Shown one piece after another: positions 29,423 to 38,954 of a stretch of DNA of 64,000 nt. The stretch covers positions 62,001 through 126,000 of the forward strand of contig JAJFII010000010.1 in the NCBI GenBank assembly GCA_021775095.1. Reading direction: 5' to 3'. The notes beneath the pieces are model-generated. The model saw only the letters and a program-made list of their open reading frames with translations. It did no database searches and had not been told where the DNA came from. The DNA comes from Rhodospirillales bacterium. GTDB taxonomy: Bacteria > Pseudomonadota > Alphaproteobacteria > Rhodospirillales > Casp-alpha2. Position 1 is the stretch's first letter, and every line of letters starts with the position of its first letter. The position numbers and the translations under genes were made by a program.

Positions 29423-29941
29423 ATGGAAGATGAAAATGACCCGCTGAAGTATGATGTTTGGATTGAAGACGCGCTGCGCACCGTCATCCGTCGTACCTTA
29501 ACCTACATTTCCGCCAATGGATTGCCCGGCGATCATCATTTTTATATTACGTTTCGCACCTCCGACGATAAGGTTGAAATGCCGGAGTACCTGCGGGCCG
29601 AACACCCCGATGAAATGACCATAGTCTTACAATATCAGTACGATGCCTTGGATGTTGATGAACACGCCATTTACACAACCCTGCGGTTCAATGGCAAACC
29701 GGAATCGATGATCATTCCCCTATCGTCAATTGTTTCTTTTGCCGACCCCTCCGTAAACTTTGGCCTGCAGTTGAAAATGGCCAACTTGGACGATGAGGAT
29801 CTGGAATACGAGATTGAGATGGAGTTGGAAGAGATCGAAACTTCCGACGAAACATCGCCGCCACAAGCTGACGAACCAACCGACGACAAGGAGCGCACGA
29901 CGGGAGAAGTCATCGCGCTGGACGCATTTCGAAAGAAATAA
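29423..29941 (+). CDS. sspB: SspB-type ClpXP adaptor (alphaproteobacterial form)
   Basis: Delivers ssrA-tagged proteins to the ClpXP protease. 172 residues: folded tag-binding domain (about 1-125; YDVWIEDALRTVIRRTLTYI, GDHHFYITFRT, MTIVLQYQYDALDV, FNGKPESMIIPLSSIVSFAD), an acidic linker rich in Glu/Asp (about 126-155), and a short C-terminal tail GEVIALDAFRKK that matches the ClpX-docking tail. It lies directly downstream of the tmRNA gene that makes its ligand. A weak AACCG/CGGTTTT hairpin follows the stop. Confidence 0.92.
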   Translation: MEDENDPLKYDVWIEDALRTVIRRTLTYISANGLPGDHHFYITFRTSDDKVEMPEYLRAEHPDEMTIVLQYQYDALDVDEHAIYTTLRFNGKPESMIIPLSSIVSFADPSVNFGLQLKMANLDDEDLEYEIEMELEEIETSDETSPPQADEPTDDKERTTGEVIALDAFRKK

Positions 29942-30011
29942 AGGCAACCGGATAAGTTCGGTTTTACCTGCCCGCATTTTCAATTTTAATTCTGGTTAAG
30001 GGATCTAACGA

Positions 30012-31628
30012 ATGAACAACTATGTGCATCACACTATGTTTCCCATGGGGGAAGATCCAACGCCCTATCGAAAATTGACCGGAGACCACGTATCCGAAGT
30101 GGATTTTGACGGCAACAAAATTCTTAAAATCGACCCCCGTGCAATCACTAATTTAACTTTTGAAGCCTTCAAAGACGTCTCTCATCTGTTACGCCCGGGC
30201 CATCTGGCACAATTGGCAAAAATACTTGACGATCCAGAGGCCTCGGACAATGACCGGTTTGTTGCCCTGGACCTGCTCAAAAATGCCAATATTGCCGCCG
30301 GCGGCATCCTGCCCATGTGTCAAGATACCGGTACAGCCATTGTCATGGGGAAAAAGGGCCAAAACGTATGGACTGGCGGCGGTGATGAAGCCGCCGTGTC
30401 TGAAGGGGTGGAAAAAACCTTCCTGGAGACCAACCTGCGTTATTCCCAGGTCGCGCCCCTTGATCTGTTTACAGAAAAGAACACCGGCAACAATCTACCG
30501 GCACAGATCGAACTTTACGCCGACGACGGCGATGCCTACAAATTTTTGTTCATCGCCAAAGGCGGCGGTTCAGCCAACAAAACCTTTCTTTTCCAGGAAA
30601 CCAAAGCGTTGTTGAATGAAGCGCGCCTGACGGCGTTTCTTGACGAAAAACTGCGGACCCTGGGCACGGCGGCATGCCCGCCCTACCACCTGTCTTTCGT
30701 CATCGGCGGTACGTCGGCGGAATATAATCTGAAAACCGTAAAACTCGCCAGTTGCCATTATCTCGATGAGTTATCCACCCAGGGCAATGAATTTGGCCAG
30801 GCCTACCGGGACCTGGAGTGGGAGCAACGGATTTTAAAAATGACCCAGGAATTGGGTATTGGTGCGCAATTTGGTGGTAAATATTTCTGTCACGATGTGC
30901 GGGTCATTCGGTTACCCCGTCACGGCGCCTCCTGCCCTGTTGGCATTGGCGTTTCCTGCTCGGCGGATCGCCAAATCAAAGGTAAAATCACCCGGGACGG
31001 GGTTTTTCTGGAACAACTGGAAACCAATCCGGCCAAATACCTGCCGGAAGTCACCACCGATCACCTTGAAGAAGACGTCATTGAAATTAATTTGAATCAA
31101 CCGATGGCAGCTCAATTGGCAGCCCTGACAAAACACCCTGTAAAAACCCGGTTGTCCTTAAACGGATCGTTGATTGTCGCCCGCGATATTGCCCACGCAA
31201 AACTGAAAGAGCGCATCGACTCCGGCCAGGGGTTACCCCAGTATTTTAAAGACCATCCGGTTTATTATGCAGGGCCGGCAAAGACTCCAAAAGGCTATGC
31301 GTCCGGTTCCTTTGGTCCGACGACAGCCGGGCGAATGGATTCTTATGTTGATTTGTTCCAGAAAAACGGTGGATCGATGATTATGCTGGCCAAGGGCAAT
31401 CGCTCGAAGGCCGTCACCGACGCCTGTAAGGCCAACGGCGGGTTTTATTTGGGATCCATCGGTGGCCCGGCGGCCCGGCTGGCCCTCGACTGCATCAAAA
31501 AAGTCGAGCAAATCGAATATCCTGAACTGGGCATGGAAGCCATTTGGAAAATCGAAGTCGAAAACTTCCCAGCCTTCGTTGTAATTGATGATAAGGGCAA
31601 CGACTTCTTTTCTGAATTCATGAAATAG
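30012..31628 (+). CDS. fumA: Fumarate hydratase, class I ([4Fe-4S])
   Basis: TCA-cycle hydration of fumarate to malate. 538 residues: N-terminal Fe-S domain with [18 protein letters not shown] (cluster Cys), further conserved Cys in [20 protein letters not shown] and [20 protein letters not shown], and the C-terminal beta domain with [18 protein letters not shown] and [20 protein letters not shown]. Class I enzymes are oxygen-labile, in contrast with the stable class II FumC. It follows sspB by 70 bases on the same strand. Confidence 0.94.
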   Translation: MNNYVHHTMFPMGEDPTPYRKLTGDHVSEVDFDGNKILKIDPRAITNLTFEAFKDVSHLLRPGHLAQLAKILDDPEASDNDRFVALDLLKNANIAAGGILPMCQDTGTAIVMGKKGQNVWTGGGDEAAVSEGVEKTFLETNLRYSQVAPLDLFTEKNTGNNLPAQIELYADDGDAYKFLFIAKGGGSANKTFLFQETKALLNEARLTAFLDEKLRTLGTAACPPYHLSFVIGGTSAEYNLKTVKLASCHYLDELSTQGNEFGQAYRDLEWEQRILKMTQELGIGAQFGGKYFCHDVRVIRLPRHGASCPVGIGVSCSADRQIKGKITRDGVFLEQLETNPAKYLPEVTTDHLEEDVIEINLNQPMAAQLAALTKHPVKTRLSLNGSLIVARDIAHAKLKERIDSGQGLPQYFKDHPVYYAGPAKTPKGYASGSFGPTTAGRMDSYVDLFQKNGGSMIMLAKGNRSKAVTDACKANGGFYLGSIGGPAARLALDCIKKVEQIEYPELGMEAIWKIEVENFPAFVVIDDKGNDFFSEFMK

Positions 31629-31636
31629 GCCGGACA

Positions 31637-32677
31637 ATGACACACAATCTTGGTAAATTTGAGGCCTTTTCTCGCGCCGATCTGGCGGTAACTCCCACCC
31701 CCATTGAAGCCATGCCAAACCTGGCACGGAAACTGGGCGGGCCGAACTTGTTTGTAAAACGTGATGATTTGACAGGTCTGGCGCTCGGCGGCAACAAAGC
31801 CCGACAGTTGGAGTTTTATTTAGGAGAAGCGGTGTCTCAGGGTGCCGATGTTTTATTGATAACCGGTGCCGTACAATCCAATTTTGTCCGTTCCGCAGCG
31901 GCGGCAGCGGCGAAGTTGAGGATGGACTGCCATGTGCAACTGGAGGATCGCGTACCTGATACCGACGGTACCCATCAGGTATCGGGAAATGTATTATTAA
32001 ATAAACTGCTGGGGGCGACAATTCACAGCTATCCCGATGGCGAGGATGAGGCCGGCGCGGACCGCAATCTCGGTAAAATCGCCAACGATCTGAAAGCGCA
32101 GGGGAAAAAACCCTACGTTATCCACCTGTCACCCGGGTATCCACCCCTGGGTGCGTTGGGATATGTGGTTGCGGCCCGGGAAATTCTCGACCAATTAGAG
32201 ACTACGGGTACGACAATTGATGAAATTGTCGTGGCCTCAGGCAGTACGGCGACCCACGCCGGGTTGCTTTTTGGTCTGCGGGCGACGGGCAGTCAAATAC
32301 CCGTAATGGGCATTTGCGTGCGCCGCAGGGCCGACCAGCAGGCACCGCGCGTGCTTGCCCGGTGCGAAGAAATCAGTGCCCTGCTGGACACCGAAAACTG
32401 CGTGTCCGCCAAGGACGTTGTCGTCGACGACGTGGCCTATCCGCCCGGCTACGGTCAACTCAACAAAAACACCATTGAAGCCATAAAACTTGCTGCCAGT
32501 CAGGAGGGATTAATCCTCGATCCCGTTTATACCGGCAAAGTCATGGCCGGACTGATCCATCGTATCCAGGCCGGTGCCTATCCAAAAACCGCCAATATCC
32601 TGTTTCTTCACACGGGCGGACAACCAGCGCTTTTTGCCTACGAACCCAAACTGACTGAAGCCCTGGTTGCCGACTAA
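31637..32677 (+). CDS. PLP-dependent D-cysteine desulfhydrase / ACC deaminase-like enzyme
   Basis: Fold type II PLP enzyme; the family releases H2S, ammonia and pyruvate from D-cysteine or deaminates 1-aminocyclopropane carboxylate. 346 residues: substrate loop KRDDLTGLALGGNKARQLEF with the Schiff-base Lys in GGNKARQ, LLITGAVQSNFVRSAAAAAA (PLP-phosphate region), VASGSTATHAGLLFGL, and LDPVYTGKVMAGLIHRIQ. DcyD is the better guess than AcdS from overall pattern, but substrate cannot be settled. It starts 8 bases after the fumarase stop and overlaps the next gene by one base. Confidence 0.85.
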   Translation: MTHNLGKFEAFSRADLAVTPTPIEAMPNLARKLGGPNLFVKRDDLTGLALGGNKARQLEFYLGEAVSQGADVLLITGAVQSNFVRSAAAAAAKLRMDCHVQLEDRVPDTDGTHQVSGNVLLNKLLGATIHSYPDGEDEAGADRNLGKIANDLKAQGKKPYVIHLSPGYPPLGALGYVVAAREILDQLETTGTTIDEIVVASGSTATHAGLLFGLRATGSQIPVMGICVRRRADQQAPRVLARCEEISALLDTENCVSAKDVVVDDVAYPPGYGQLNKNTIEAIKLAASQEGLILDPVYTGKVMAGLIHRIQAGAYPKTANILFLHTGGQPALFAYEPKLTEALVAD

Positions 32678-33312
32678 TGGACTGCCCGCAGTTGCTCATG
32701 GACGGGCCAAACACAGCAAAAACAACCATCGCCCTTGCCCATGGTGCCGGCGCACCCATGGACAGCGCCTACATGCAGGCATTTGCAGAAGGCCTTGCGG
32801 ATCGAGGGTTTCGGGTTGCCCGGTTTGAGTTTCCCTATATGCAGGAGCGCCGCCTGACCGGGGAAAAAAAGCCGCCAAACCGGGCCCCCATCCTGTTGCA
32901 GATCTGGTCGCAGGTGATTGACCACTTCGGAACGGAGACCCTGGTGATCGGCGGCAAATCCATGGGCGGACGAATGGCCAGTATGTGCGCTAGCGCCTAT
33001 GAGTTAAAAGGCACGCCGGTCAAGGGGGTGGTTTGTCTGGGTTATCCGTTTCACCCGCCGGGCAAACCGGATAAATTACGCACGGAACACTTGGAAACCC
33101 TGCAGACTCCCACTTTGATCTGCCAGGGCGAACGAGATCCGTTTGGGACCCGTGACGACGTCAACGGTTATGCGCTTTCGCCGGCCGTCCGGTTTCATTG
33201 GCTTAACGATGGTGACCACGGATTTAAACCGCGCAAAGCATCGGGACTGACGGAACAGGAAAATTGGCAAAGTGCCATGGATGCGATCACCCAATTCACA
33301 AGAGGCCTGTGA
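32677..33312 (+). CDS. Small alpha/beta-hydrolase (KANL3/Tex30-like)
   Basis: 211 residues with the alpha/beta-hydrolase pattern: oxyanion region ALAHGAGAPMDS, nucleophile elbow VIGGKSMGGRMAS (Ser in G-x-S-x-G form GKSMGG), acid QGERDPFGTRDDV and C-terminal His in NDGDHGFKPRK. This matches the KANL3/Tex30 family, whose bacterial members have no defined substrate. Coupled on both sides by one-base overlaps (TAATG and TGATG), so it is co-translated with the desulfhydrase and the VOC protein. Confidence 0.8.
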   Translation: MDCPQLLMDGPNTAKTTIALAHGAGAPMDSAYMQAFAEGLADRGFRVARFEFPYMQERRLTGEKKPPNRAPILLQIWSQVIDHFGTETLVIGGKSMGGRMASMCASAYELKGTPVKGVVCLGYPFHPPGKPDKLRTEHLETLQTPTLICQGERDPFGTRDDVNGYALSPAVRFHWLNDGDHGFKPRKASGLTEQENWQSAMDAITQFTRGL

Positions 33313-33701
33313 TGATGAAATTAGACCACTTTACCGTACGCACGCCAGATCTGGAAACGGCGAAGACCTTTTTTGACAATCTATTGGACCTGAAACCTGG
33401 GTTTCGTCCGAGCTTTAATTTCCCCGGCCATTGGCTCTATGGTTCCGACCCCAACCAGGCCATCGTCCATTTGATTGGGCAAAAGAAAGACCAACCAAAA
33501 CTGGTCGTGGGCACAGACACGGGCGCACTGGATCACATGGCCTTCCAATCCGACAATTTTGATGCCGTTATGGACCGCGTTAAGGACCATAACTTCAGCT
33601 ATCGGGAAAACAGTCTGCCAGGCGGACTGGCCCGGCAGATTTTTGTCAACGGGCCGCACGGCATCATTATTGAAATTGTCTTTGCAAATGATCCTGCCTG
33701 A
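33312..33701 (+). CDS. VOC-superfamily (glyoxalase/bleomycin-resistance fold) protein
   Basis: About 129 residues from ATG 33312, which overlaps the hydrolase stop. The single VOC module shows MKLDHFTVRTPDLETAKTFF with the metal His, a second His in ALDHMAFQSDNFDAV and a Glu in HGIIIEIVFAND, fitting the H/H/E metal site of this superfamily. The reaction is unknown; members act on methylglyoxal adducts, catechols or antibiotics. Last gene of the fumA-desulfhydrase-hydrolase-VOC run. Confidence 0.82.
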   Translation: MMKLDHFTVRTPDLETAKTFFDNLLDLKPGFRPSFNFPGHWLYGSDPNQAIVHLIGQKKDQPKLVVGTDTGALDHMAFQSDNFDAVMDRVKDHNFSYRENSLPGGLARQIFVNGPHGIIIEIVFANDPA

Positions 33702-33797
33702 AACAAAGTCTGAGCCCGATGGCATCATCAGACAGAATTCTGATTCAAGCGATATGACGGTCTGAGTCCGTGTTATAGCAGCGAGGAAGCTTTTGCC

Positions 33798-34031
33798 ATG
33801 TTTTCGGACCCGACCCAAATTAAAAAACGATCCGTACGGCTCGCCGGGCACCCAACCAGCATTTCCATTGAAGATGCGTTCTGGTCACACCTGAGGCAGA
33901 TTGCGACCTCCCGCAATCGCTCGATCAACGCCTTGATTACAGAAATTGACGCCAATCGAACCGGCAACCTGTCAAGCGCCATACGGGTTTTTGTTCTTAA
34001 TCAGATCACCGCAGAAAACAGCTCTACCTAA
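33798..34031 (+). CDS. Ribbon-helix-helix domain protein (RHH_4 type)
   Basis: 77 residues matching the small alphaproteobacterial RHH_4 family: KKRSVRLAGHPTSISIEDAF, RNRSINALITEIDANR and NLSSAIRVFVLNQI. Such proteins are predicted DNA-binding dimers; no target is known. ATG 33798 follows GAGGAAG. It stands alone, and its stop abuts the convergent AsmA gene with one base between them. Confidence 0.85.
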   Translation: MFSDPTQIKKRSVRLAGHPTSISIEDAFWSHLRQIATSRNRSINALITEIDANRTGNLSSAIRVFVLNQITAENSST

Positions 34032-34032
34032 T

Positions 34033-37000
34033 CTATTTAAACAGTTTGTTTAACAAATCTTCCGTTGTGAACTCTTTTGACGAAGGCGGCTGTTGGGTCG
34101 TGCGTGCTGGCGGCGGCGTATCACCGGTTTGAGATGGCGCTTGGACAGGTGGCGGCGTTGATGGGGTTGCACTGCCACCGCCCAGTATGCCCTTGAGCAA
34201 TTTACCGATACCCTTTGGCGCTTTGTTCAATAGAACGTCTGCACCGGGGATTGGAAGTGAGCCGCCTAACAAAGCTCCGGTATCGATATCAACATCGGGT
34301 GAGTCCAAGGGGCCCGTCAAAGAAAATCCAACGGGACTAGCGCCACGTTTGAGTTTGGCTTGCAGGATTTGGGTCAGGGCATTTTGTTGCAGTTCGATCT
34401 GGCCGGTAATATTCAATAACCATTGCCCCAGATCCACCGTCCCCTGGGCGGTCCCGTCTCCGAGCGCAGAAACCAGTTTCAAGTCCCGGGTGCTGGCCAC
34501 CCCTTGATTAATCTGGAAGTTCCCGGCCACATCGGTTTTATTGCCGGTACGTTTGGAGCCCAGTCGGTTTAACGAGGAAAGAAGATTATAGATGCCGGCA
34601 AAGGCGGACCCTTTGGCCCCCGACGTCACATCAACTCCGGTCATCGCAAACCCACCGGTACCGGACAGCGACGAGACAAAATCTGCGATGCTCAGGCCGT
34701 TGGCGGCGACGTTCATTTTTGCGTTCAATAGCCCGCTGGCGGCGGCATTGCCGGTAACCGATGTTAAGGCATCGGCGATTTGAATTCCCGATATATCAAA
34801 AACGGTTTCCAGTTTATTACCTGTGCCGGTCATCAAGCGGGCATTGCCATTGAGCTGCCCACCGAACAGGTTTGCGCTGATTTTTTGGGATTCAAGGATG
34901 CCGTTCTCGATTTTCGCAGCAACATCGACGCGTTCAAACAGATACTTGCTATAGGCCACGAGAGGGGCTTTGAATTTTACATCGGCATTTATGGCATTTA
35001 GCGCCGATAAATCGATGGCATCGCTCGGCCACCGGTCGCTGCTGGCGACGTCCAAGCGCAAGGACGACACAAGATTTTGGCCAGGACCCGGCCAGACGAC
35101 CGGTCGGCGTTTTAAGGCACGCCACAATTCATTGCCGAGATTTGCACTGCTTGATGCAGGTAAATATTGATCAAGAATAAGTGCGCCGGTACTTAAATCG
35201 GCCGTAATGTGCGGGACCGGTTCATCGAAACGCAGCTTGGCAAGGCCGCTGTAAGTGAGTTTACCCAGGTTTCCCGACAGCTTTTGAAAATTTAAAAGCG
35301 TCGGTGTTCCGCTCACCAGGGTGGTCAAGGACAGATCTCCCAATTTGCCGACGGGTCGGTAGTTGACTCCCAGGACACGGAGCAGGCGGGCAAAATCCGG
35401 GTGTTCGACAGCTAAATCCCCATTAAATAGATCTCCAACCGGCAAAAGGGAAAGAACACCGTTGGCCGATACATTGGCATCGGCGGTCAGCAATTTGGTT
35501 TGAATTTTTGGTTTCAATACGCTGCCGTCGGCCGTCAAATCGATGGATGTGGCACCTAAATTTTTGGGGTCAAAGGGCACGCTGACACCGGCAAATCGCA
35601 TTGCAGCTGTTGGATCTTTTGTGTTTGCTTGCAGGCGCAAACCACTGAACGAAGGAACATCCCGCAGGTTCAGTAGCTTACCGCTGGCAGCCAGGGTTAC
35701 CCCGGCAAACTGCGCCAGGTTTAACTTTCGGATATTCAGGTTTCCGTCAAATAGTGTCACATCGACGGTGACATTATTTAACGGCTCGCCACGCACCGCC
35801 ATCCGTTTAATATTTATCAGGGCATTGGCATCAAAGCCGGCCAATGCCCGCAGCCCGGCAAAGGAATTTTCCGGTGCCGGCACCGTGTTTTGCACTGCAT
35901 CATCTGCGGGTTTTGCCGCCGCCAGCGGTTTTTCAGTGGGTTCTGCCGCTGGAGCCACCGATAACCTCGGCATATAGGCATCCAGGTCAATTTGATCCAG
36001 TGTCAGATTGACCCCCAGTCCAAGTCGTGTGCTCAGGGCAATGGTCGCGGCACCGGTCAGGCGTGAGCTGTCAAACTTAAGATCCATATTTTGCAGTTGC
36101 ACATCGCCAGGGGTCAATTTTACATCACTGGCAAAATCAATCTTATGAAGTCGGTCCGTCGGGATGTCTGGAAATTCAACGCCTAACCAATCAACAACTT
36201 TTCGCAAATCATTGGTACTGGTTTCGACCGTTCCGGTAAAGTCAGGTGTGCCTCCGGGTGCCATCAACAGGCCGGACATGGTAATATCCGAGCCGCCAGG
36301 AAACTGCGCCGAAAACTGTCCCAGATTGACAAGACCATCAACCAGTTCCGTATTGATCAATACGTCCTTAATGGCCTCGCCCCGATAAACCAGTGCATCA
36401 ACCGCGACAATCACCGAACCGTTGATCGTGTTTGGAATGACAACAGCAATCTTTTCCGTCGGCTTGATTGGCGTTGGGGTTGGTGCCACATTGCCTGCTG
36501 TTTTGTTGTCCTTGACGGTGGAAACGGTGGTCGCGTTGGATGGCCTTACCGCCAGCCATTTATCCAGATCAAAACGTCCCGCCGTCAGGCTGATTGAAAA
36601 CCGGGGAACCGGCCCCATTTCAATGGCCACATCCCCTTCAACCCGTGATTCCGCCAACTGCATGCTCAAATCTGATAATTCTGCGCCGTCGATGGAACCG
36701 GATATATTTCCCTCAATTGAAAACAATTGAGCGAGCGCAGCGGGCGCTGGGGCCCGCGTAATGGCTTCGATCAAAAGACCCAGATTTTTACCTTCGCCTT
36801 TCAGAGACCCCTTAAATTTTGGCTCGTCGGACAGGCCCAAAATAGTTCCGCCGATATGCAGAGACGACTGGCCAGCGCCAACGCCAAATTTCATATTCAG
36901 CGGCAGGGTGCGTTCCTTTATGACTTCGCCAACGGTAATGTCATAGGTCAGCGGAATGCTTCTGAGTTGCAGGGAGCCTTTTGACTGGAACGGCCCGGAC

Positions 37001-37614
37001 AAGGAGGCCGCCTCAATCCGCGCATTCAACCCTTCAATCTGTTCAATGGTGCCGGTTTTTGAATCCCGGTAATTCAAGGCACCATTGACAATGGTGAAAT
37101 CATCGAAAACAACACTCGGTGTGGTGTTGGCGGGAGAACCGCCGGTGCCTGACGGCGCCGGTAACGCCTGAGGCGGCGGTTTCACCTGATTGGAACCGAG
37201 CTGTATATCCCAGCTCTGACGGCCATCTGCCAGCAGTTCAAGTTCAATAACCGGGTCAATCAATCGCACGGTTTCCACTTTGATTTGCCCGGCCAAAAGG
37301 GGACTCAAAGCGATCCGGACTTCGGCTCGGCGTAATTTAACCATCTCCGGGGCGACGGCACCTGGCAAATTTGAAAGAGATACATCATTTGCAATAATCG
37401 CCGGCGTTGGGAACAGGGAGACTTGAACGTCTCCCAAAATTTTCAGGTTCCTGCCGGTCAAGGTTTTTATCTGTTCCGTTGCTTCGCCTTTATATCTGTT
37501 CCAATCGATCATGCCCGGCCCCACCAGAGCCGTTCCGATAATCAACAACAAAACAAAAATAAGTCCCCAAATAACTTTCTTCACGGATTTTTCTTTCTTG
37601 AGTGGTGGAGCCAA
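34033..37614 (-). CDS. Large AsmA-family envelope protein
   Basis: 1193 residues: cytoplasmic basic start and membrane helix (about 12-33, VIWGLIFVLLLIIGTALVGP), AsmA N-terminal domain (YKGEATEQIKTLTGRNLKIL, IANDVSLSNLPG), a long repetitive beta-rich region, the AsmA C-terminal domain (around 985-1095), and a Pro/Thr/Gln-rich tail ending TTEDLLNKLFK. Related proteins form bridge-like lipid carriers or affect outer-membrane assembly; that role here is inference. The reading frame opens with TTG 37614; a GTG at codon 11 is an alternative start. Confidence 0.85.
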   Translation of the reverse strand: MAPPLKKEKSVKKVIWGLIFVLLLIIGTALVGPGMIDWNRYKGEATEQIKTLTGRNLKILGDVQVSLFPTPAIIANDVSLSNLPGAVAPEMVKLRRAEVRIALSPLLAGQIKVETVRLIDPVIELELLADGRQSWDIQLGSNQVKPPPQALPAPSGTGGSPANTTPSVVFDDFTIVNGALNYRDSKTGTIEQIEGLNARIEAASLSGPFQSKGSLQLRSIPLTYDITVGEVIKERTLPLNMKFGVGAGQSSLHIGGTILGLSDEPKFKGSLKGEGKNLGLLIEAITRAPAPAALAQLFSIEGNISGSIDGAELSDLSMQLAESRVEGDVAIEMGPVPRFSISLTAGRFDLDKWLAVRPSNATTVSTVKDNKTAGNVAPTPTPIKPTEKIAVVIPNTINGSVIVAVDALVYRGEAIKDVLINTELVDGLVNLGQFSAQFPGGSDITMSGLLMAPGGTPDFTGTVETSTNDLRKVVDWLGVEFPDIPTDRLHKIDFASDVKLTPGDVQLQNMDLKFDSSRLTGAATIALSTRLGLGVNLTLDQIDLDAYMPRLSVAPAAEPTEKPLAAAKPADDAVQNTVPAPENSFAGLRALAGFDANALINIKRMAVRGEPLNNVTVDVTLFDGNLNIRKLNLAQFAGVTLAASGKLLNLRDVPSFSGLRLQANTKDPTAAMRFAGVSVPFDPKNLGATSIDLTADGSVLKPKIQTKLLTADANVSANGVLSLLPVGDLFNGDLAVEHPDFARLLRVLGVNYRPVGKLGDLSLTTLVSGTPTLLNFQKLSGNLGKLTYSGLAKLRFDEPVPHITADLSTGALILDQYLPASSSANLGNELWRALKRRPVVWPGPGQNLVSSLRLDVASSDRWPSDAIDLSALNAINADVKFKAPLVAYSKYLFERVDVAAKIENGILESQKISANLFGGQLNGNARLMTGTGNKLETVFDISGIQIADALTSVTGNAAASGLLNAKMNVAANGLSIADFVSSLSGTGGFAMTGVDVTSGAKGSAFAGIYNLLSSLNRLGSKRTGNKTDVAGNFQINQGVASTRDLKLVSALGDGTAQGTVDLGQWLLNITGQIELQQNALTQILQAKLKRGASPVGFSLTGPLDSPDVDIDTGALLGGSLPIPGADVLLNKAPKGIGKLLKGILGGGSATPSTPPPVQAPSQTGDTPPPARTTQQPPSSKEFTTEDLLNKLFK

Positions 37615-37661
37615 ATTGTCATTTTTTTATTACCGTTCATGAAGGCAGTCGCTTGGCCTTT

Positions 37662-38924
37662 TTAGGGCAATACAAGCACAGCGCGCAGATCGTTGACGTT
37701 GGTACAGGTAGGGCCGGTCATGAGCAGACCACCGACCTTTTCAAAAAACCCATAAGAATCATTATTCGTCAGATAAGCTTGCGCATCCAGACCCACTGAC
37801 TTCGCACGATTGAGCGTGTCGGGGTCAATCATCGCCCCGGCGTTGTCCTCACTGCCATCAATTCCGTCGGTATCGCCTGACAGGGCAAATACTCTTTTTT
37901 CGCCTTGCATTTCCAAGGCCATCGCCAACGCGTATTCACCGTTAGGTCCGCCACGACCATTTCCCTTTATGGAAACGGTCGTCTCCCCGCCAGACAAAAT
38001 GACACAGGGACCCCCGTCAGTTTCCCCCGATGCAAGAATTTTACGCGCCAGAACCGCATGTTGCTTGGCGACATCACGGGTTTCGCCTTCGATGTCGTCG
38101 CCCAAAACAATGGGCCGGACCCCGGCTTTCTTAGCGGCGGCGGCGGCCGCCTCAAGGCTGGCAATAGGCCGCCCGACCATAACCAACGTCGAATTGTCAA
38201 ACAACGGATCGCCGGTTTTTGGTGTCTCGTTTTCGGCTTTTATCAGATGCTCACTTACGGCGCGTGGCGGATTGATCCGGTACTTTTCAATAACCGCTCG
38301 GGCGTCCGCAAACGTTGTGTCATCTGGCACAGTCGGTCCGGAGCCAATGACCCCCGGTATATCGCCTGGGACGTCGGAGATGAGCAGGGTCACCAGGCGC
38401 GCAGGCGCAATCGCCTGCGCCAGACGCCCACCCTTAATGGCCGAGAGATGTTTACGTACACAATTCATTTCAACGATATTTGCGCCGGAACGTAACAATT
38501 CCCGGTTCAGTTGTTGTTTGTCTTCCAAGGTCAATCCAGGCGCCGGATAGGTGAGAACTGCCGAGGCACCGCCGGAAATAACCGCAAGACAGAGATCATC
38601 CGGTCCCAGGCGTTGTGCCAGCTCGACAATGCGCCCCGCCGCCGCACGGCCGGCGGCATCCGGCACCGGATGGGCAGCTTCTATGATCTCAATACGGTTG
38701 CAAGGCACGGAAAAGCCATACCGGGTAACCACTAGGCCGCTGAGCTCGCCCTGCCAATTGTCCTCGACGGCCCTTGCCATCGCCGCACTTGCTTTGCCGG
38801 CACCAAGAACGACCGTTTTGCCCTTCGGCGGCTCCGGCAAATGTGGCGGAACGCATTTTAAGGGGTCAGCTGCCGCAACGCCGGCGTCAAACAGGCTCCG
38901 TAAAAAATCTTGTGGGTTTTGCAT
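37662..38924 (-). CDS. Glycerate 2-kinase (MOFRL family)
   Basis: Phosphorylates D-glycerate to 2-phosphoglycerate. 420 residues: N-terminal DUF4147 domain (VVLGAGKASAAMARAVED, CLAVISGGASAVLTYPAPGL, VRKHLSAIKGGRLAQA, LLISDVPGDIPGVIGSGPTV) and a C-terminal MOFRL domain (GPNGEYALAMALEM, ALSGDTDGIDGSEDNAGAMI). Also known as TtuD or GckA. It ends a same-strand run that begins with glcD, so glyoxylate-derived glycerate could enter glycolysis here. Confidence 0.92.
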   Translation of the reverse strand: MQNPQDFLRSLFDAGVAAADPLKCVPPHLPEPPKGKTVVLGAGKASAAMARAVEDNWQGELSGLVVTRYGFSVPCNRIEIIEAAHPVPDAAGRAAAGRIVELAQRLGPDDLCLAVISGGASAVLTYPAPGLTLEDKQQLNRELLRSGANIVEMNCVRKHLSAIKGGRLAQAIAPARLVTLLISDVPGDIPGVIGSGPTVPDDTTFADARAVIEKYRINPPRAVSEHLIKAENETPKTGDPLFDNSTLVMVGRPIASLEAAAAAAKKAGVRPIVLGDDIEGETRDVAKQHAVLARKILASGETDGGPCVILSGGETTVSIKGNGRGGPNGEYALAMALEMQGEKRVFALSGDTDGIDGSEDNAGAMIDPDTLNRAKSVGLDAQAYLTNNDSYGFFEKVGGLLMTGPTCTNVNDLRAVLVLP

Positions 38925-38954
38925 CGTTAAACACTCTGGTTCATGTAAGGGTTA

